From CAVZVW01 sp963778845 (GTDB taxonomy: Bacteria; Actinomycetota; Actinomycetes; Actinomycetales; Kineosporiaceae), in contig CAVZVW010000009.1 of NCBI GenBank assembly GCA_963778845.1, forward strand, positions 1 through 64,000: a stretch of 64,000 nucleotides of DNA, read 5' to 3'. The first letter of the stretch is position 1. Each line of letters opens with the position of its first letter. The position numbers were made by a program, and so were the translations under genes. Positions 38,439 through 51,281 of this stretch are shown here, piece after piece. The notes beneath the pieces are model-generated. The model was not told the origin of the DNA, ran no database searches, and worked only from the letters and a program-made list of their open reading frames with translations.

Positions 38439-39935
38439 GTGAGCATCCTGACCGAGCGGCTGACCACCGCGGGCGGAACCGCCGCCCGCGTCCCGAGGCC
38501 GAGAGCGGCCCACCACACCACCCGTCGCGAGGCGACGAGAGGCATGTCGTGGCGGGCGTGGCGGGCACAGCTGCTGATCAGTGACGCGGTCGCGGTCGGC
38601 GTCGCGCTCGCGGCCGGGGTCAAGTTCCGCCCGACAGCCGTGTGGCCGGTCCAGTCACAGGTGAACGAAGGCTTGGTCGCGGCGGCCCTGGGGTTCGCGT
38701 GGCTGGCGACGATCGCGGCGATGGGGGGTTACCAGCCCTGGGTGGACCGGGGCAGCGTCGAGGTCAAGCGGGTGGCCCTGTCGTCACTGCGCATGTTCGG
38801 TGTGGTCGCCATCGCCAGCTATGCGTTGCGCCTGCAGCTTCCGCGCGGCTTCCCGGCCGTGGCCTTCCCCCTGGGGACGCTGCTCCTCGTGGTCGGCCGG
38901 GTGCTGGCGCAGCAGCGCCTTGCACGCTGCCGGCGGCGAGGGGCGATGGTCAGTCGACTGCTGCTGGTCGGCAGTCGAGCACGCGTCGAGCACGTGGCTG
39001 CCCAGCTGCGGCGCGACCCGGACGCCGGCCTGGTCCCGGTCGGCTTCTGCCTGACTGATGACACGGGCGATGTCGTGTCCGAGGGCACGACACCGGTTGT
39101 CGGGCTGGCGGGCGAGGTCCCGCGGTGCGCGCGCATGGTCGACGCCGGGGTCGTGCTTGTTGCGGGCGGAGAGGGAGTCGGCCCGGAACTTCTCCGTGAC
39201 ATCTCCTGGGGCCTGGAGCGCAGCGGGGTAGCCCTCGTCGTATCGCCCGCCCTCGTCGATGTCGCCAGCCCGCGCCTGCGCCTGGGGATGGTGGCCGGAA
39301 CGCCACTGGTGCAGATCCAGCATCCGCGATTCACGGGTTTCGGCCGCCTCGTCAAGAGGCTCGTCGACCTCCTCGCGGCCTGCTGCGGACTGGTGCTGCT
39401 CTCGCCCCTGCTCCTGCTCGTCGCGATCGCCGTCAAGGTCACCAGCTCTGGCCCTGTGATCTTCCGGCAGACCAGGGTCGGGCTCGACGGCAAGGAGTTC
39501 ACCGTCTTCAAGTTCCGCACCATGTTCGAGGACGCCGAGGCACGCCTGGCCGGCCTGCAGGCACACAACGAGAATGACGGCCTGCTGTTCAAGATCCGAG
39601 ATGACCCGCGAGTCACTCCCCTTGGCCGTCTCCTGCGCCGCTCGTCGGTCGATGAGCTGCCACAGCTGCTCAACGTGGCGCTCGGCAGCATGTCCCTCGT
39701 CGGCCCGAGGCCGTTGGCCGTCGATGCCGGCGACTTCCAAGGGTCGGTACGGCGTCGTCTCCTCGTTCGCCCGGGCATCACCGGGCTCTGGCAGGTCAGC
39801 GGCCGCTCCGACTGCGCCTGGAGCGACGCCGTCCGCCTCGACCTCTACTACGTGGAGAACTGGTCACTGGCTCTGGACCTGCAGATCCTCGCCCGAACCG
39901 TGCCCGTTCTCCTCCGTCGTAGCGGAGCTTATTGA
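38439..39935 (+). CDS. wcaJ: Exopolysaccharide polyprenyl glycosylphosphotransferase (WcaJ/CpsE-like)
   Basis: Predicted initiating enzyme, moving a hexose-1-phosphate onto undecaprenyl phosphate. N-terminal membrane segments (LLISDAVAVGVALAAGVKF, LVAAALGFAWLATIAAMGGY and two more) precede a CoA-binding-like domain (VSRLLLVGSRARVEHVAAQL). A further membrane hairpin (LLAACCGLVLLSPLLLLVAI) leads to the catalytic bac_transf domain: GPVIFRQTRVGLDGKEFTVF, KFRTMFEDAEARL, VTPLGRLLRRSSVDELPQLL, NVALGSMSLVGPRPLAVD and RPGITGLWQVSGRSD. I choose the GTG at 38439, preceded by GGAGAGGG; the ATG at 38409 is possible. 498 residues, intact. A WcaI-like transferase follows after 60 bases. Confidence 0.9.
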   Translation: MSILTERLTTAGGTAARVPRPRAAHHTTRREATRGMSWRAWRAQLLISDAVAVGVALAAGVKFRPTAVWPVQSQVNEGLVAAALGFAWLATIAAMGGYQPWVDRGSVEVKRVALSSLRMFGVVAIASYALRLQLPRGFPAVAFPLGTLLLVVGRVLAQQRLARCRRRGAMVSRLLLVGSRARVEHVAAQLRRDPDAGLVPVGFCLTDDTGDVVSEGTTPVVGLAGEVPRCARMVDAGVVLVAGGEGVGPELLRDISWGLERSGVALVVSPALVDVASPRLRLGMVAGTPLVQIQHPRFTGFGRLVKRLVDLLAACCGLVLLSPLLLLVAIAVKVTSSGPVIFRQTRVGLDGKEFTVFKFRTMFEDAEARLAGLQAHNENDGLLFKIRDDPRVTPLGRLLRRSSVDELPQLLNVALGSMSLVGPRPLAVDAGDFQGSVRRRLLVRPGITGLWQVSGRSDCAWSDAVRLDLYYVENWSLALDLQILARTVPVLLRRSGAY

Positions 39936-39995
39936 GCGGCACCCAACGACAGGAACCCCAGACAGCCACGTAGGGAAGCCGGTGGTCCTGACATC

Positions 39996-41297
39996 ATGAC
40001 GGCCGGTGAGACCCCGGCGGGGGCGGCGGTAGTCGCGGGCGGCACAGACGTGGATGTTCGGCGCCTCGACGGCGTTCGGGTGGCAGTCGTGGCCATCCAG
40101 TTCGCTCCAGACACCACGGGTGTCGCCCCCTACACGACCGACTTCAGCGTCGCCCTGACCGAGGCGGGGGCTCAGGTCGAGGTGCTCGCGGGCGTGCCGC
40201 ACTACCCACAATGGCGTTGCGATCCGGCGTACCGGCGGGTCGTCGTGCGCCGCGAGATGCACGGCGCCGTCCGTGTCCAGCGTGTCCGGCACTACGTGCC
40301 CCGCCGCCAGGATGTCTTCCGGCGGATCCCCTACGAAGGCAGCTATGCGGTGATGGCGGGGCTCGTCGGTCGCCGGGTCGAGGCGGACGCCGTCGTTGCG
40401 GTCACCCCCAACCTCGGAGCTGTGCCTGTGGCCCGGGCCATCGCGCGGCGCTGCGGGGTGCCGTTCGGTGTCATCGTCCAGGATCTCATCGGGCAGGCAG
40501 CGGTGCAGTCGGGCGTCGTCGGAGGCAGCCGGATAGCCGGGTTGGCCTCGCATCTGGAGGGTCGCTGGATTGCCGGCGCCGACCTGGTGGGCATCGTCGC
40601 GGAGGCGTTCCGGCCGGTTCTCGTCGGGCTGGGCGTGTCACCGGCGCGCATCCGTGACCTGCCCAACTACACCCATCTCGCGGTCCCGCAGGTGAGCCGC
40701 GAGGACGCTCGCCGGGCGCTGGGGTGGCCGCTGGATCGGCCACTGGTCGTCCACACCGGGAACATGGGTGCCAAGCAGGACCTGCTCAACGTCGTGGACG
40801 CGGCCCGTATCGCGGAGCGCGACGGCGACGACGTGAGCTTCGTCCTGGTCGGTGACGGCAGCACCCGACACGCCCTCGCCACGGCCGGGCGCGGCCTGTC
40901 CACCCTGCGTTTCGTCGAACCCCTCGCGGGCGAGCTGTACCCGTTGGCGCTGAGGGCGGCCGACTGTCTGCTCGTCAACGAACGGCCCACCGTTCGTGAC
41001 ATGTCACTGCCGAGCAAGCTGACGTCCTACTTCGCTGCAGGTCGGCCCGTCCTTGCGGCGGTGAGCGAAGGCGGCTCGACAGCCAGTGAGCTGGCGCGAG
41101 CGGGCGCGGGCCTGCGAGTGGCCCCGGGGGACCCGGCTGCCCTGGTCCAGGGCGCCCTCAGCATCATCGGTGACCGGGACCGCGCCGAGACGCTGTCGCA
41201 GCGCGGGCGCCGCTACGCCGCGGAGCATCTGTCACGGCCGGCCGCCAGCCGGCGAAGCGTGGAGTTCGTGGAGAGCCTGCTGAGCGGTTGCCGTTGA
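39996..41297 (+). CDS. wcaI: WcaI-like glycosyltransferase family 4
   Basis: A 433-residue GT-B transferase of the colanic acid WcaI type. Diagnostic N-terminal VAVVAIQFAPDTTGVAPYTT and VEVLAGVPHYPQWRCDPAYR, then RVQRVRHYVPRRQDVFRRIP and VIVQDLIGQAAVQSGVVGG. The donor domain has RDLPNYTHLAVPQ, LVVHTGNMGAKQDLLNVVDA and LRAADCLLVNERPTVRDMSL, then LPSKLTSYFAAGRPVLAAVS. WcaI homologues are assigned as fucosyl- or related transferases early in repeat assembly, which fits the gmd-fcl pair, but the specificity here is inferred. Its TGA overlaps the DUF4012 ATG (TGATG). Confidence 0.87.
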   Translation: MTAGETPAGAAVVAGGTDVDVRRLDGVRVAVVAIQFAPDTTGVAPYTTDFSVALTEAGAQVEVLAGVPHYPQWRCDPAYRRVVVRREMHGAVRVQRVRHYVPRRQDVFRRIPYEGSYAVMAGLVGRRVEADAVVAVTPNLGAVPVARAIARRCGVPFGVIVQDLIGQAAVQSGVVGGSRIAGLASHLEGRWIAGADLVGIVAEAFRPVLVGLGVSPARIRDLPNYTHLAVPQVSREDARRALGWPLDRPLVVHTGNMGAKQDLLNVVDAARIAERDGDDVSFVLVGDGSTRHALATAGRGLSTLRFVEPLAGELYPLALRAADCLLVNERPTVRDMSLPSKLTSYFAAGRPVLAAVSEGGSTASELARAGAGLRVAPGDPAALVQGALSIIGDRDRAETLSQRGRRYAAEHLSRPAASRRSVEFVESLLSGCR

Positions 41298-43066
41298 TGG
41301 GTCGTCGCCGTGCGTTGGCGATCGGGCTCGTCGTCGTGCTGGTGGTCCTGCTGGTGCCCGGCGCATGGGTGGGGCTGCGGGCGAGGAACGCCGCCAGGGC
41401 CGCCGATGCCGCGCAGGCGGTCGTCGAGCGACTCCGGTCGGACGCGTCCGCCCTCGACTTCAGGGCCGTCGCGGCGGACCTCGACGCCCTCGGGAAGGAC
41501 GCGTCGTCCCTGCGCGCACTCACCGACGACGCCGTCTGGGGCCTCGCCGGCAGGCTGCCTCTCGTCGGCAGACGTGCCGTGGCCGCTCGGCAGATCGGCG
41601 TGATCGCCGACCGACTGGCTACCGCGGCGGCTCCGCTGTCGCCCCTGCTCAGGCGCCTCGACGGTGACGGGCTCAGGGCCGCGGGCGGGCGCATCGACGT
41701 CAACGCCCTTGCCGCTCTGGGGCCGGTCCTGTCCACGTTGTCGACGGCGGCGGGCGGTGCGGCCGCCGACCTCGGCGCCGTCGACGTCTCGGCCCTCGAC
41801 GTCTCCGCGGCTCGCGCAGTCGCCAGCGCGCGGGCAGCGCTGACAGAGGCCCAGGCACCGCTGACGTCGGCCGCGGCGGTCGTGCCCCTCGTGGCGGCGC
41901 TGTTGGGTTCCGACCGGGCACGCACGTGGTTCGTCGCTTTGCAGAACCTCGCCGAGGCCCGGGGAACGGGTGGCCTCGTGGGCGCATACGCCGTGGTACG
42001 CGCCGACGCAGGCTCGGTCGCGCTCGTCGAGGCCGCCTCGCACAAGCACCTCGCCACCGGGCCCCCCATCCCCGACGCGAACCTCCCTGTCGAGTTCAGA
42101 CAGCTGTGGGGGGCCGATGCCACCGAGTGGGCAGGTCTGAACCTGAGCCCGCACTTCCCGTATACCGGGCAGCTCGTCATGGACGGGTGGCGGGCCCGTG
42201 GCCGGGGCTCGCTCGACGGCGTGGTCGCCCTCGACCAGACCGTGGTCGCGGCCCTGCTGACGGGCACGGGGCCCGTGACCGTTCGCGGGGTGACCATCGA
42301 TTCCGCGTACGCGGAGCAGTTCCTCACCAAGGACGTCTATGCCCGTTTCCCCGTCGTGGCCGACAAGGACGCGGTTGTCGTCGAGCTCGTCCGACAGGTG
42401 TTCCAGCGGCTGTCCAGCGGCCAGGTCCGCGTCGCAGACCTGGTGAAGGCCCTGCGCGGCCCGATCTCCCGCGGGCGCCTGCTCGTCTACTCCGGCGACC
42501 CGCAGGAGCAGCAACGCCTGGCTGCCTACCCCGTCGCCGGGCTGCTCCCCGACACCCCTGGGCCCTTCGCCATGGCCGTCGTCAACAACGGCGCCGGCAA
42601 CAAGCTCGACGCCTACACCTCGGTACAGGTCGACTACCAGCAGGGCCCCTGCACGGACTCCGTCCGCAACAGCACCGTCCACGTCGTTGTTCGGGACGGC
42701 GCGCCTTCGCACGGGCTCCCCGCCTACGTCGACGGCCGGCTCGACCTGCCCGCGGACGAGCAACGATCGGCGCAACCGGGTTCGACGAAGGTCTTGCTCT
42801 ACGTCTACGGCCCGATCGACTCCGAGAACGCCCTGACGACCGTGGACGACCGACAGGTCGAGTTCACCGAGGGTCTGGAGCGCGGCCACACCGTGTGGCG
42901 GATCGACCTGGTGCTCGGAGCCGGCCAGACCCGAGTCGTCGACGTCCAGATGATCGAGAATGTCGACCCGTCCGCACCCGCCGTCACTCCGGTCGTCGGG
43001 GTGCAGCCGATGGCCGTCCCGCAGGTGGTGAAGGCGACCGTCGGGCCGCCGTGCATGCCTGCCTGA
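41297..43066 (+). CDS. DUF4012 domain-containing protein, complete copy
   Basis: A 589-residue single-pass membrane protein. N-terminal basic residues and a transmembrane helix (ALAIGLVVVLVVLLVPGAWV) precede a predicted coiled-coil, alanine-rich region (about residues 30-200) and the extracytoplasmic DUF4012 domain: WFVALQNLAEARGTGGLVGA, LPVEFRQLWGADATEWAGLN and FPYTGQLVMDGWRARGRGSL. The end has FAMAVVNNGAGNKLDAYTSV, matching the broken copy at 20701-21427. DUF4012 proteins recur in actinobacterial capsule or EPS clusters, with no known activity; polymer attachment or export is a guess. The ATG at 41297 overlaps the wcaI stop, so production is coupled to that transferase. Confidence 0.85.
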   Translation: MGRRRALAIGLVVVLVVLLVPGAWVGLRARNAARAADAAQAVVERLRSDASALDFRAVAADLDALGKDASSLRALTDDAVWGLAGRLPLVGRRAVAARQIGVIADRLATAAAPLSPLLRRLDGDGLRAAGGRIDVNALAALGPVLSTLSTAAGGAAADLGAVDVSALDVSAARAVASARAALTEAQAPLTSAAAVVPLVAALLGSDRARTWFVALQNLAEARGTGGLVGAYAVVRADAGSVALVEAASHKHLATGPPIPDANLPVEFRQLWGADATEWAGLNLSPHFPYTGQLVMDGWRARGRGSLDGVVALDQTVVAALLTGTGPVTVRGVTIDSAYAEQFLTKDVYARFPVVADKDAVVVELVRQVFQRLSSGQVRVADLVKALRGPISRGRLLVYSGDPQEQQRLAAYPVAGLLPDTPGPFAMAVVNNGAGNKLDAYTSVQVDYQQGPCTDSVRNSTVHVVVRDGAPSHGLPAYVDGRLDLPADEQRSAQPGSTKVLLYVYGPIDSENALTTVDDRQVEFTEGLERGHTVWRIDLVLGAGQTRVVDVQMIENVDPSAPAVTPVVGVQPMAVPQVVKATVGPPCMPA

Positions 43067-43105
43067 GGTCGAGGGCCCCTGACGCTGGGGAGCACGCCTC
43101 TGACG

Positions 43106-43702
43106 TCAGATCACGCGGACCGAGTCGGTGGCGTGCACTGTGCCACTCACGGCCGTGACGAGGTAGGTGCCCGTCCGGCTGAGACGGAAGTACATCGTGA
43201 CCGTGCCGGCGGAGTTGGTCCTCGCACGTTGCACGACGGCGATGGTGCCCTTGGTGAGCCTCACGACGACCACGGACGAAGCGGGGAACTTGCGTGCGGT
43301 GACGGCGAAGACGACCTGCCTCTTCACGGTTGCCGGTGCGGTGACAGTGGCGCCGACGACGACCACACGCGTGTACGCCCGCTCGACCAGCCCGCACCCC
43401 GTCGTTGTCGCCGACAGCGTGCGCGTTCCGGCCGCGGCCGGGGCGACGAGCCTGCCGGCGGCGGCGGTGCTGGCGGTGTGCACCGTGACGGTTCGGGAGC
43501 CGAGGGCGAAGACCACGCTGCACCCGGGCTTGACGTGCCGTGCGGTTGCCGTGACAACCCTGCCCACACCGACGGGAGACGGGGTCGCGGTGACGGTGAG
43601 GGCCGTACCCGGGGGGTAGGCCGATGCCCCTGAGGCGGTGACGACGACCACACCGGCCGCAAGGCCGAGCGCACAGACAACGGAGATGGCGCGACGCATC
43701 AT
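43106..43702 (-). CDS. Secreted Ig-like/beta-sandwich repeat protein
   Basis: A 198-residue exported protein. Signal peptide: MMRRAISVVCALGLAAGVVV, with cleavage likely after the ASGASA residues. The mature chain is almost entirely Val/Thr/Ala beta structure: TALTVTATPSPVGVGRVVTA, GSRTVTVHTASTAAAGRLVA and GTVTMYFRLSRTGTYLVTAV, consistent with two bacterial Ig-like sandwiches. A Cys pair (CSVVF, TTGCG) could form a disulfide. No enzymatic motif. Convergent with the DUF4012 gene at the end of the EPS locus; a surface or matrix role is plausible but unproven. Two adjacent ATGs (43702, 43699) could start it; upstream in-frame residues are not signal-like. Confidence 0.65.
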   Translation of the reverse strand: MMRRAISVVCALGLAAGVVVVTASGASAYPPGTALTVTATPSPVGVGRVVTATARHVKPGCSVVFALGSRTVTVHTASTAAAGRLVAPAAAGTRTLSATTTGCGLVERAYTRVVVVGATVTAPATVKRQVVFAVTARKFPASSVVVVRLTKGTIAVVQRARTNSAGTVTMYFRLSRTGTYLVTAVSGTVHATDSVRVI

Positions 43703-44005
43703 AGGAGAACGATAGCGAGCGTCATCGGCGCATTCGTCCGTGCCGAAAGTCCCGACTGTCGGCACTGACAGAAACATTCTTGAAGCGTGTACCAAAGGCC
43801 TTGACTAATTGCATCTTCTCATATCATCGCTGACTGCATCGTCGCAGATGAGTTCCTGCACCGAATTTCGCGACGTGCCCGACCCGCCCCACCCGCCCGA
43901 CAGCCGTCGCCCCTCGACCTGGTGGCCGACGCACGGATGCCCGAGCGGGTCACTCCCGCTCGGGCATCCGATGGACGTCTGCGGCCGGGCGCCACCTCGC
44001 CGCGC
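43703..44005. other. Intergenic
   Basis: About 300 bases between two minus-strand secreted-protein genes. It contains a strong hairpin at 43935-43969 and, near 43800, an A/T-rich patch that may be the promoter of the Ig-like gene. Confidence 0.5.
43935..43969 (-). terminator. Long perfect hairpin without U-tract, probable terminator
   Basis: GGATGCCCGAGCGGG and its complement CCCGCTCGGGCATCC form a 15-base-pair stem around TCACT, 36 bases after the stop of the repeat protein gene (minus strand). No U-run follows, a form common for actinobacterial hairpin terminators. Confidence 0.7.
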
Positions 44006-44464
44006 TCAGCCGTTCGAGCCGTGCCTGCCATGGCGGCGGCCGTGGTCGTCAGCGGCGTCGTGGCCGGCGGGGTCGTCGCTGGTGCCGGCCGCGCGCACGC
44101 CGCCCTTGTCGTCACCGGCGTCGTGGCCCGCGGGGTCGTCGCTGGTGCCGGCCGCGCGCACGCCGCCCTTGTCGTCACCGGCGTCATGGCCTGCGGGGTC
44201 GTCGGAGCTCATCCGCGTGGCGCCGGTGACGCTCGTCGTCGAGGCGATCGTCGGGGAGCCGTTGGGCCGACGGTCGTCGCCCGGCTCGTTGCGCAGGTCG
44301 CGTGCGGTGAGGCCGCCCCGGTCGTCGCTTGTCTGGACGCTGCTGGTGGTGCGGGCCTTGTCGTCGGCCCTGTGCGAGGCGGCGGCGACCCCGCCGACGG
44401 CTGCGGTGAGGGTGATGGCGGCGGCGGTAGTGATGCCGACGAGGCTGCGGGTGGTGAGTCGCAT
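44006..44464 (-). CDS. Small secreted acidic protein with 21-residue tandem repeats
   Basis: A 152-residue protein starting at the ATG at 44464 after an AGAAGGGA ribosome-binding site. The signal-like N terminus is MRLTTRSLVGITTAAAITLT, then AAVGGVAAASHRADD. The mature part is hydrophilic and Asp/Gly/Arg-rich. From residue 87 it has two identical 21-residue repeats beginning SDDPAGHDAGDDKGG, and a third partial copy running into a His/Arg tail. The Asp-rich repeats and HGRRHGRHG end suggest metal binding, but no family is recognised. Divergent from the phosphoribosyltransferase gene. Confidence 0.6.
   Translation of the reverse strand: MRLTTRSLVGITTAAAITLTAAVGGVAAASHRADDKARTTSSVQTSDDRGGLTARDLRNEPGDDRRPNGSPTIASTTSVTGATRMSSDDPAGHDAGDDKGGVRAAGTSDDPAGHDAGDDKGGVRAAGTSDDPAGHDAADDHGRRHGRHGSNG
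44054..44206 (-). repeat. 63-base tandem repeat (2.4 copies)
   Basis: Two adjacent 63-base units (44206-44144, 44143-44081) are essentially identical in DNA, followed by 27 bases of a third. The unit length is a multiple of three, so copy-number change keeps the frame of the secreted protein. Confidence 0.8.
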
Positions 44465-44590
44465 GGTCGTGGTCCCTTCTGGTCTGCCGGTGCGCTGCGT
44501 TCCGCGGGGATCGCGGCCCGTCCTGCCCACCTGCGTTTCGTTCTGGGACAGTTATCTCCCGGAGGGCGGGCAGCCCGGTATCGCACCTCA

Positions 44591-44614
44591 GTGCTAGCTC
44601 GGAAGCGCTAGCAC
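44591..44614. promoter_or_regulatory. Inverted repeat in divergent promoter region, possible operator
   Basis: GTGCTAGC (44591-44598) and GCTAGCAC (44607-44614) form a perfect 8-base dyad with 8-base spacing, between the divergent starts at 44464 and about 44655. It somewhat resembles a CIRCE element with its arms in reversed orientation; the regulator is unknown. Confidence 0.4.
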
Positions 44615-44654
44615 CTGGGACTAGTACCCGACACAGGAGGTCAGACGACGGCAG

Positions 44655-45325
44655 ATGGGCGCGCTGCCTACGCCGACCGCGCGGCGGCGGGGTCGGCGCT
44701 CGCCGATGCGCTCAGACCGCTGGGGCTGGTCGAGGCGATGGTCCTCGCGCTCCCGCGCGGCGGCGTCCCCGTCGGTCGCGCCGTCGCCGACGCACTGGGC
44801 GCGGAGCTGGACATCCTCGTCGCCTGCAAGGTCGGCGTCCCCTGGCACCGAGAGCTGGGCATGGCGGCGGTCACCGCCGACGGTGCGGTGGCCGTCGAGG
44901 AGCGTGTGCTGGCGGGTGTGGGCGTCGACCGGCAGGCGCTGACCCTCGCCGTTGCCCACGAGCAGGCCAGGGCGCGCCGCCTCTGGTCGGCCTACCGCGG
45001 CGATGCACCCACGCCGATCCTGGCCGGCCGCGACGTCGTCCTCGTCGACGACGGGCTCGCCACCGGCGTGACCATGCGAGCGGCGCTGCGGGACGTCGCG
45101 CAGCGGGGTCCGGGACCGCCTGCCCGGGTCGTCGTCGCCGTCCCCGTCGGCTCGGCCGACTCCTTGGCGGCGCTCGCAGAGCTCGGGCGCGCAGCCTCGT
45201 CGGGGGAGTCGTTCACCGTCGTGTGCCCGCTCGTGCCCGCGACGTTTCGCGCCGTGAGCACGTTCTACGCCGACTTCCGCCAGGTGGACGACGACGAGGT
45301 CCTCGCATGCCTGGCGCGCCGCTGA
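44655..45325 (+). CDS. Phosphoribosyltransferase family protein, probable frameshift near the start
   Basis: PRT-fold protein with the PRPP-binding loop VVLVDDGLATGVTMRAAL and the family's VLALPRGGVPVGRAVADALG and LDILVACKVGVPWHRELGMA. Such proteins, often fused or adjacent to dienelactone-type hydrolases in actinobacteria, are annotated as predicted phosphoribosyltransferases without a proven substrate. The conserved YADRAAAGSALADAL lies upstream of the first in-frame ATG (44738), so that ATG is internal. The ATG at 44655 is in another frame, and a single-base indel near 44670 would join them. An AGGAGG lies at about 44635. About 222 codons if joined. Confidence 0.72.
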
Positions 45326-45370
45326 CCCCGACCACGCGGTGCCGGCGCGGTCTGCGCCGATGCGGCGGAG

Positions 45371-45841
45371 CTAGGTGAGGGCCACGCCCGCCACCCACGT
45401 CGCGGTCATGGACAACGCGGCCGCGAGCTCGATCAGCATGCTCCACCCCACGGCCCCCAGCGACTGCTTCGTCGTGGGCCAGGCTGCCGCGTGCGTGCGC
45501 AGGCGTAGGCGCTCGGCCAGGTAGACACCGAGCACGAAGCCGAGCACGACCCCGACCACGGGGACCAGGAAGAACCCGACCACACCGAGCGCTGCGCCCA
45601 GCGCCATCGTGGTCCACGGCACCCCGGACCCGCGCAGCCGGCGGCCGGGCACGGCGTACTTCGCGAGCGTTCCCGCGGCACCGATGAGCGTCGCGAGGGC
45701 GAGCACGACCCATCCGGTGACGTCGGTGACCGAGAGGGCCCACAGGGCGATCCCGCCCCACACGAGGGCAAGACCAGGGACGACAGGCACCACGACGCCC
45801 GCGATCCCGACGAGGATCACGAGACCCGCGATGACGACCAT
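45371..45841 (-). CDS. DUF456 domain-containing membrane protein
   Basis: A 156-residue integral membrane protein. The DUF456 pattern is MVVIAGLVILVGIAGVVVPV followed by VPGLALVWGGIALWAL, then LALATLIGAAGTLAKYAVPG, FFLVPVVGVVLGFVLGVYLA and a C-terminal WSMLIELAAALSMTATW. About four to five membrane helices. The ATG at 45841 begins directly at the first helix; the frame is open further upstream, but that part overlaps the DUF7455 gene. Function unknown. Lies 40 bases downstream of the DUF7455 stop on the same strand. Confidence 0.82.
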   Translation of the reverse strand: MVVIAGLVILVGIAGVVVPVVPGLALVWGGIALWALSVTDVTGWVVLALATLIGAAGTLAKYAVPGRRLRGSGVPWTTMALGAALGVVGFFLVPVVGVVLGFVLGVYLAERLRLRTHAAAWPTTKQSLGAVGWSMLIELAAALSMTATWVAGVALT

Positions 45842-45881
45842 CAGCGGTCCCAAGACCGCCGGCCCCGACCCGCCCGGTCGG

Positions 45882-46109
45882 TCAGCGCTCGCCGTCAGGG
45901 GCGGTCGCCGGGATGTCGCCCAGCTCCTGGCTCTCGTCGAGGATCTGGGCGTCGACGGCGCGAAGGGCAGACTCGTGGGTGCGACCATGATGAGCGCAGA
46001 AAAGGAGCTCACCGCCGCCGGGCAGCAGCACACGCACGTAGGCCCGCGCTCCGCACCGGTCGCAGCGGTCGGCTGCGCTCAGGTGTGCCGGGGCGATGGC
46101 TGTAGTCAC
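45882..46109 (-). CDS. DUF7455-type small zinc-ribbon-like protein (75 aa)
   Basis: Short actinobacterial protein: MTTAIAPAHLSAADRCDRCG, then ARAYVRVLLPGGGELLFCAH and HGRTHESALRAVDAQILDES. Two Cys from CDRC and the Cys/His of FCAHH form a plausible treble-clef or ribbon zinc site. This family is usually encoded next to the parE-type topoisomerase gene in Micrococcales and relatives, as here (parE starts 420 bases away, divergently). Intact; function unknown. Confidence 0.82.
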   Translation of the reverse strand: MTTAIAPAHLSAADRCDRCGARAYVRVLLPGGGELLFCAHHGRTHESALRAVDAQILDESQELGDIPATAPDGER

Positions 46110-46529
46110 GGTGCGCCCTCCTCGGGTCGGGCCGACATGGTCGGCGGCTGACTCTCACAACAAGTCAACCATCCCGTCGAGTTCCCGGTTGGGAGGACGA
46201 GATGTGTTCGCTGTCCGCGAAGTGCCGTCACCCGGTTGCGCGTCGGGATGTCGCCGCAGGTCAGCCGCGTGCCCTGGGTCGCCCGGCCCGGATGAGTCGG
46301 AGGTCACACCCGCTCACCCGATCGGCCCGTGCCGACCTGTCCCGGGTCGAGCCTGGGGAGGACGCCGCGCCGCCGGGGTCGTTGTGCGTGTCGCGGGGCG
46401 GCTGGGCCGACCTGTCGCCGGGCCTCGGTAGCCTGGCTGTCAACGGCTCGCCGCCCGTGGTCCGAGCGCAGCCCCGCGTCCGTGAGCCGCATCCGAGAAC
46501 CGCACCCGCCCTGCAGGAGTTGCCTGACC
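46110..46529. other. Divergent intergenic region upstream of parE
   Basis: About 420 bases with no supported gene. ORFs through it are shadows of parE or lack any family signal. A GGGAGGACGAGATG at 46191-46204 resembles a start site, but the frame that follows is not conserved-looking. It should contain the parE and DUF7455 promoters. Confidence 0.45.
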
Positions 46530-48689
<2,160 letters not shown>

Positions 48690-48738
48690 CCCGGCCACTC
48701 GCCGGGCTGGCCGACGCCTCTACTGGGATGGAGACGCG

Positions 48739-51183
<2,445 letters not shown>

Positions 51184-51281
51184 CCGGGGCCTCGCGGACA
51201 CCTTCGTGTCACGGACTGTGCCGGCACGTGGCGCCTGGCCCCGACTGGCCCGACCGGACCGGCCCTGCGAGGGTGTGCCTC

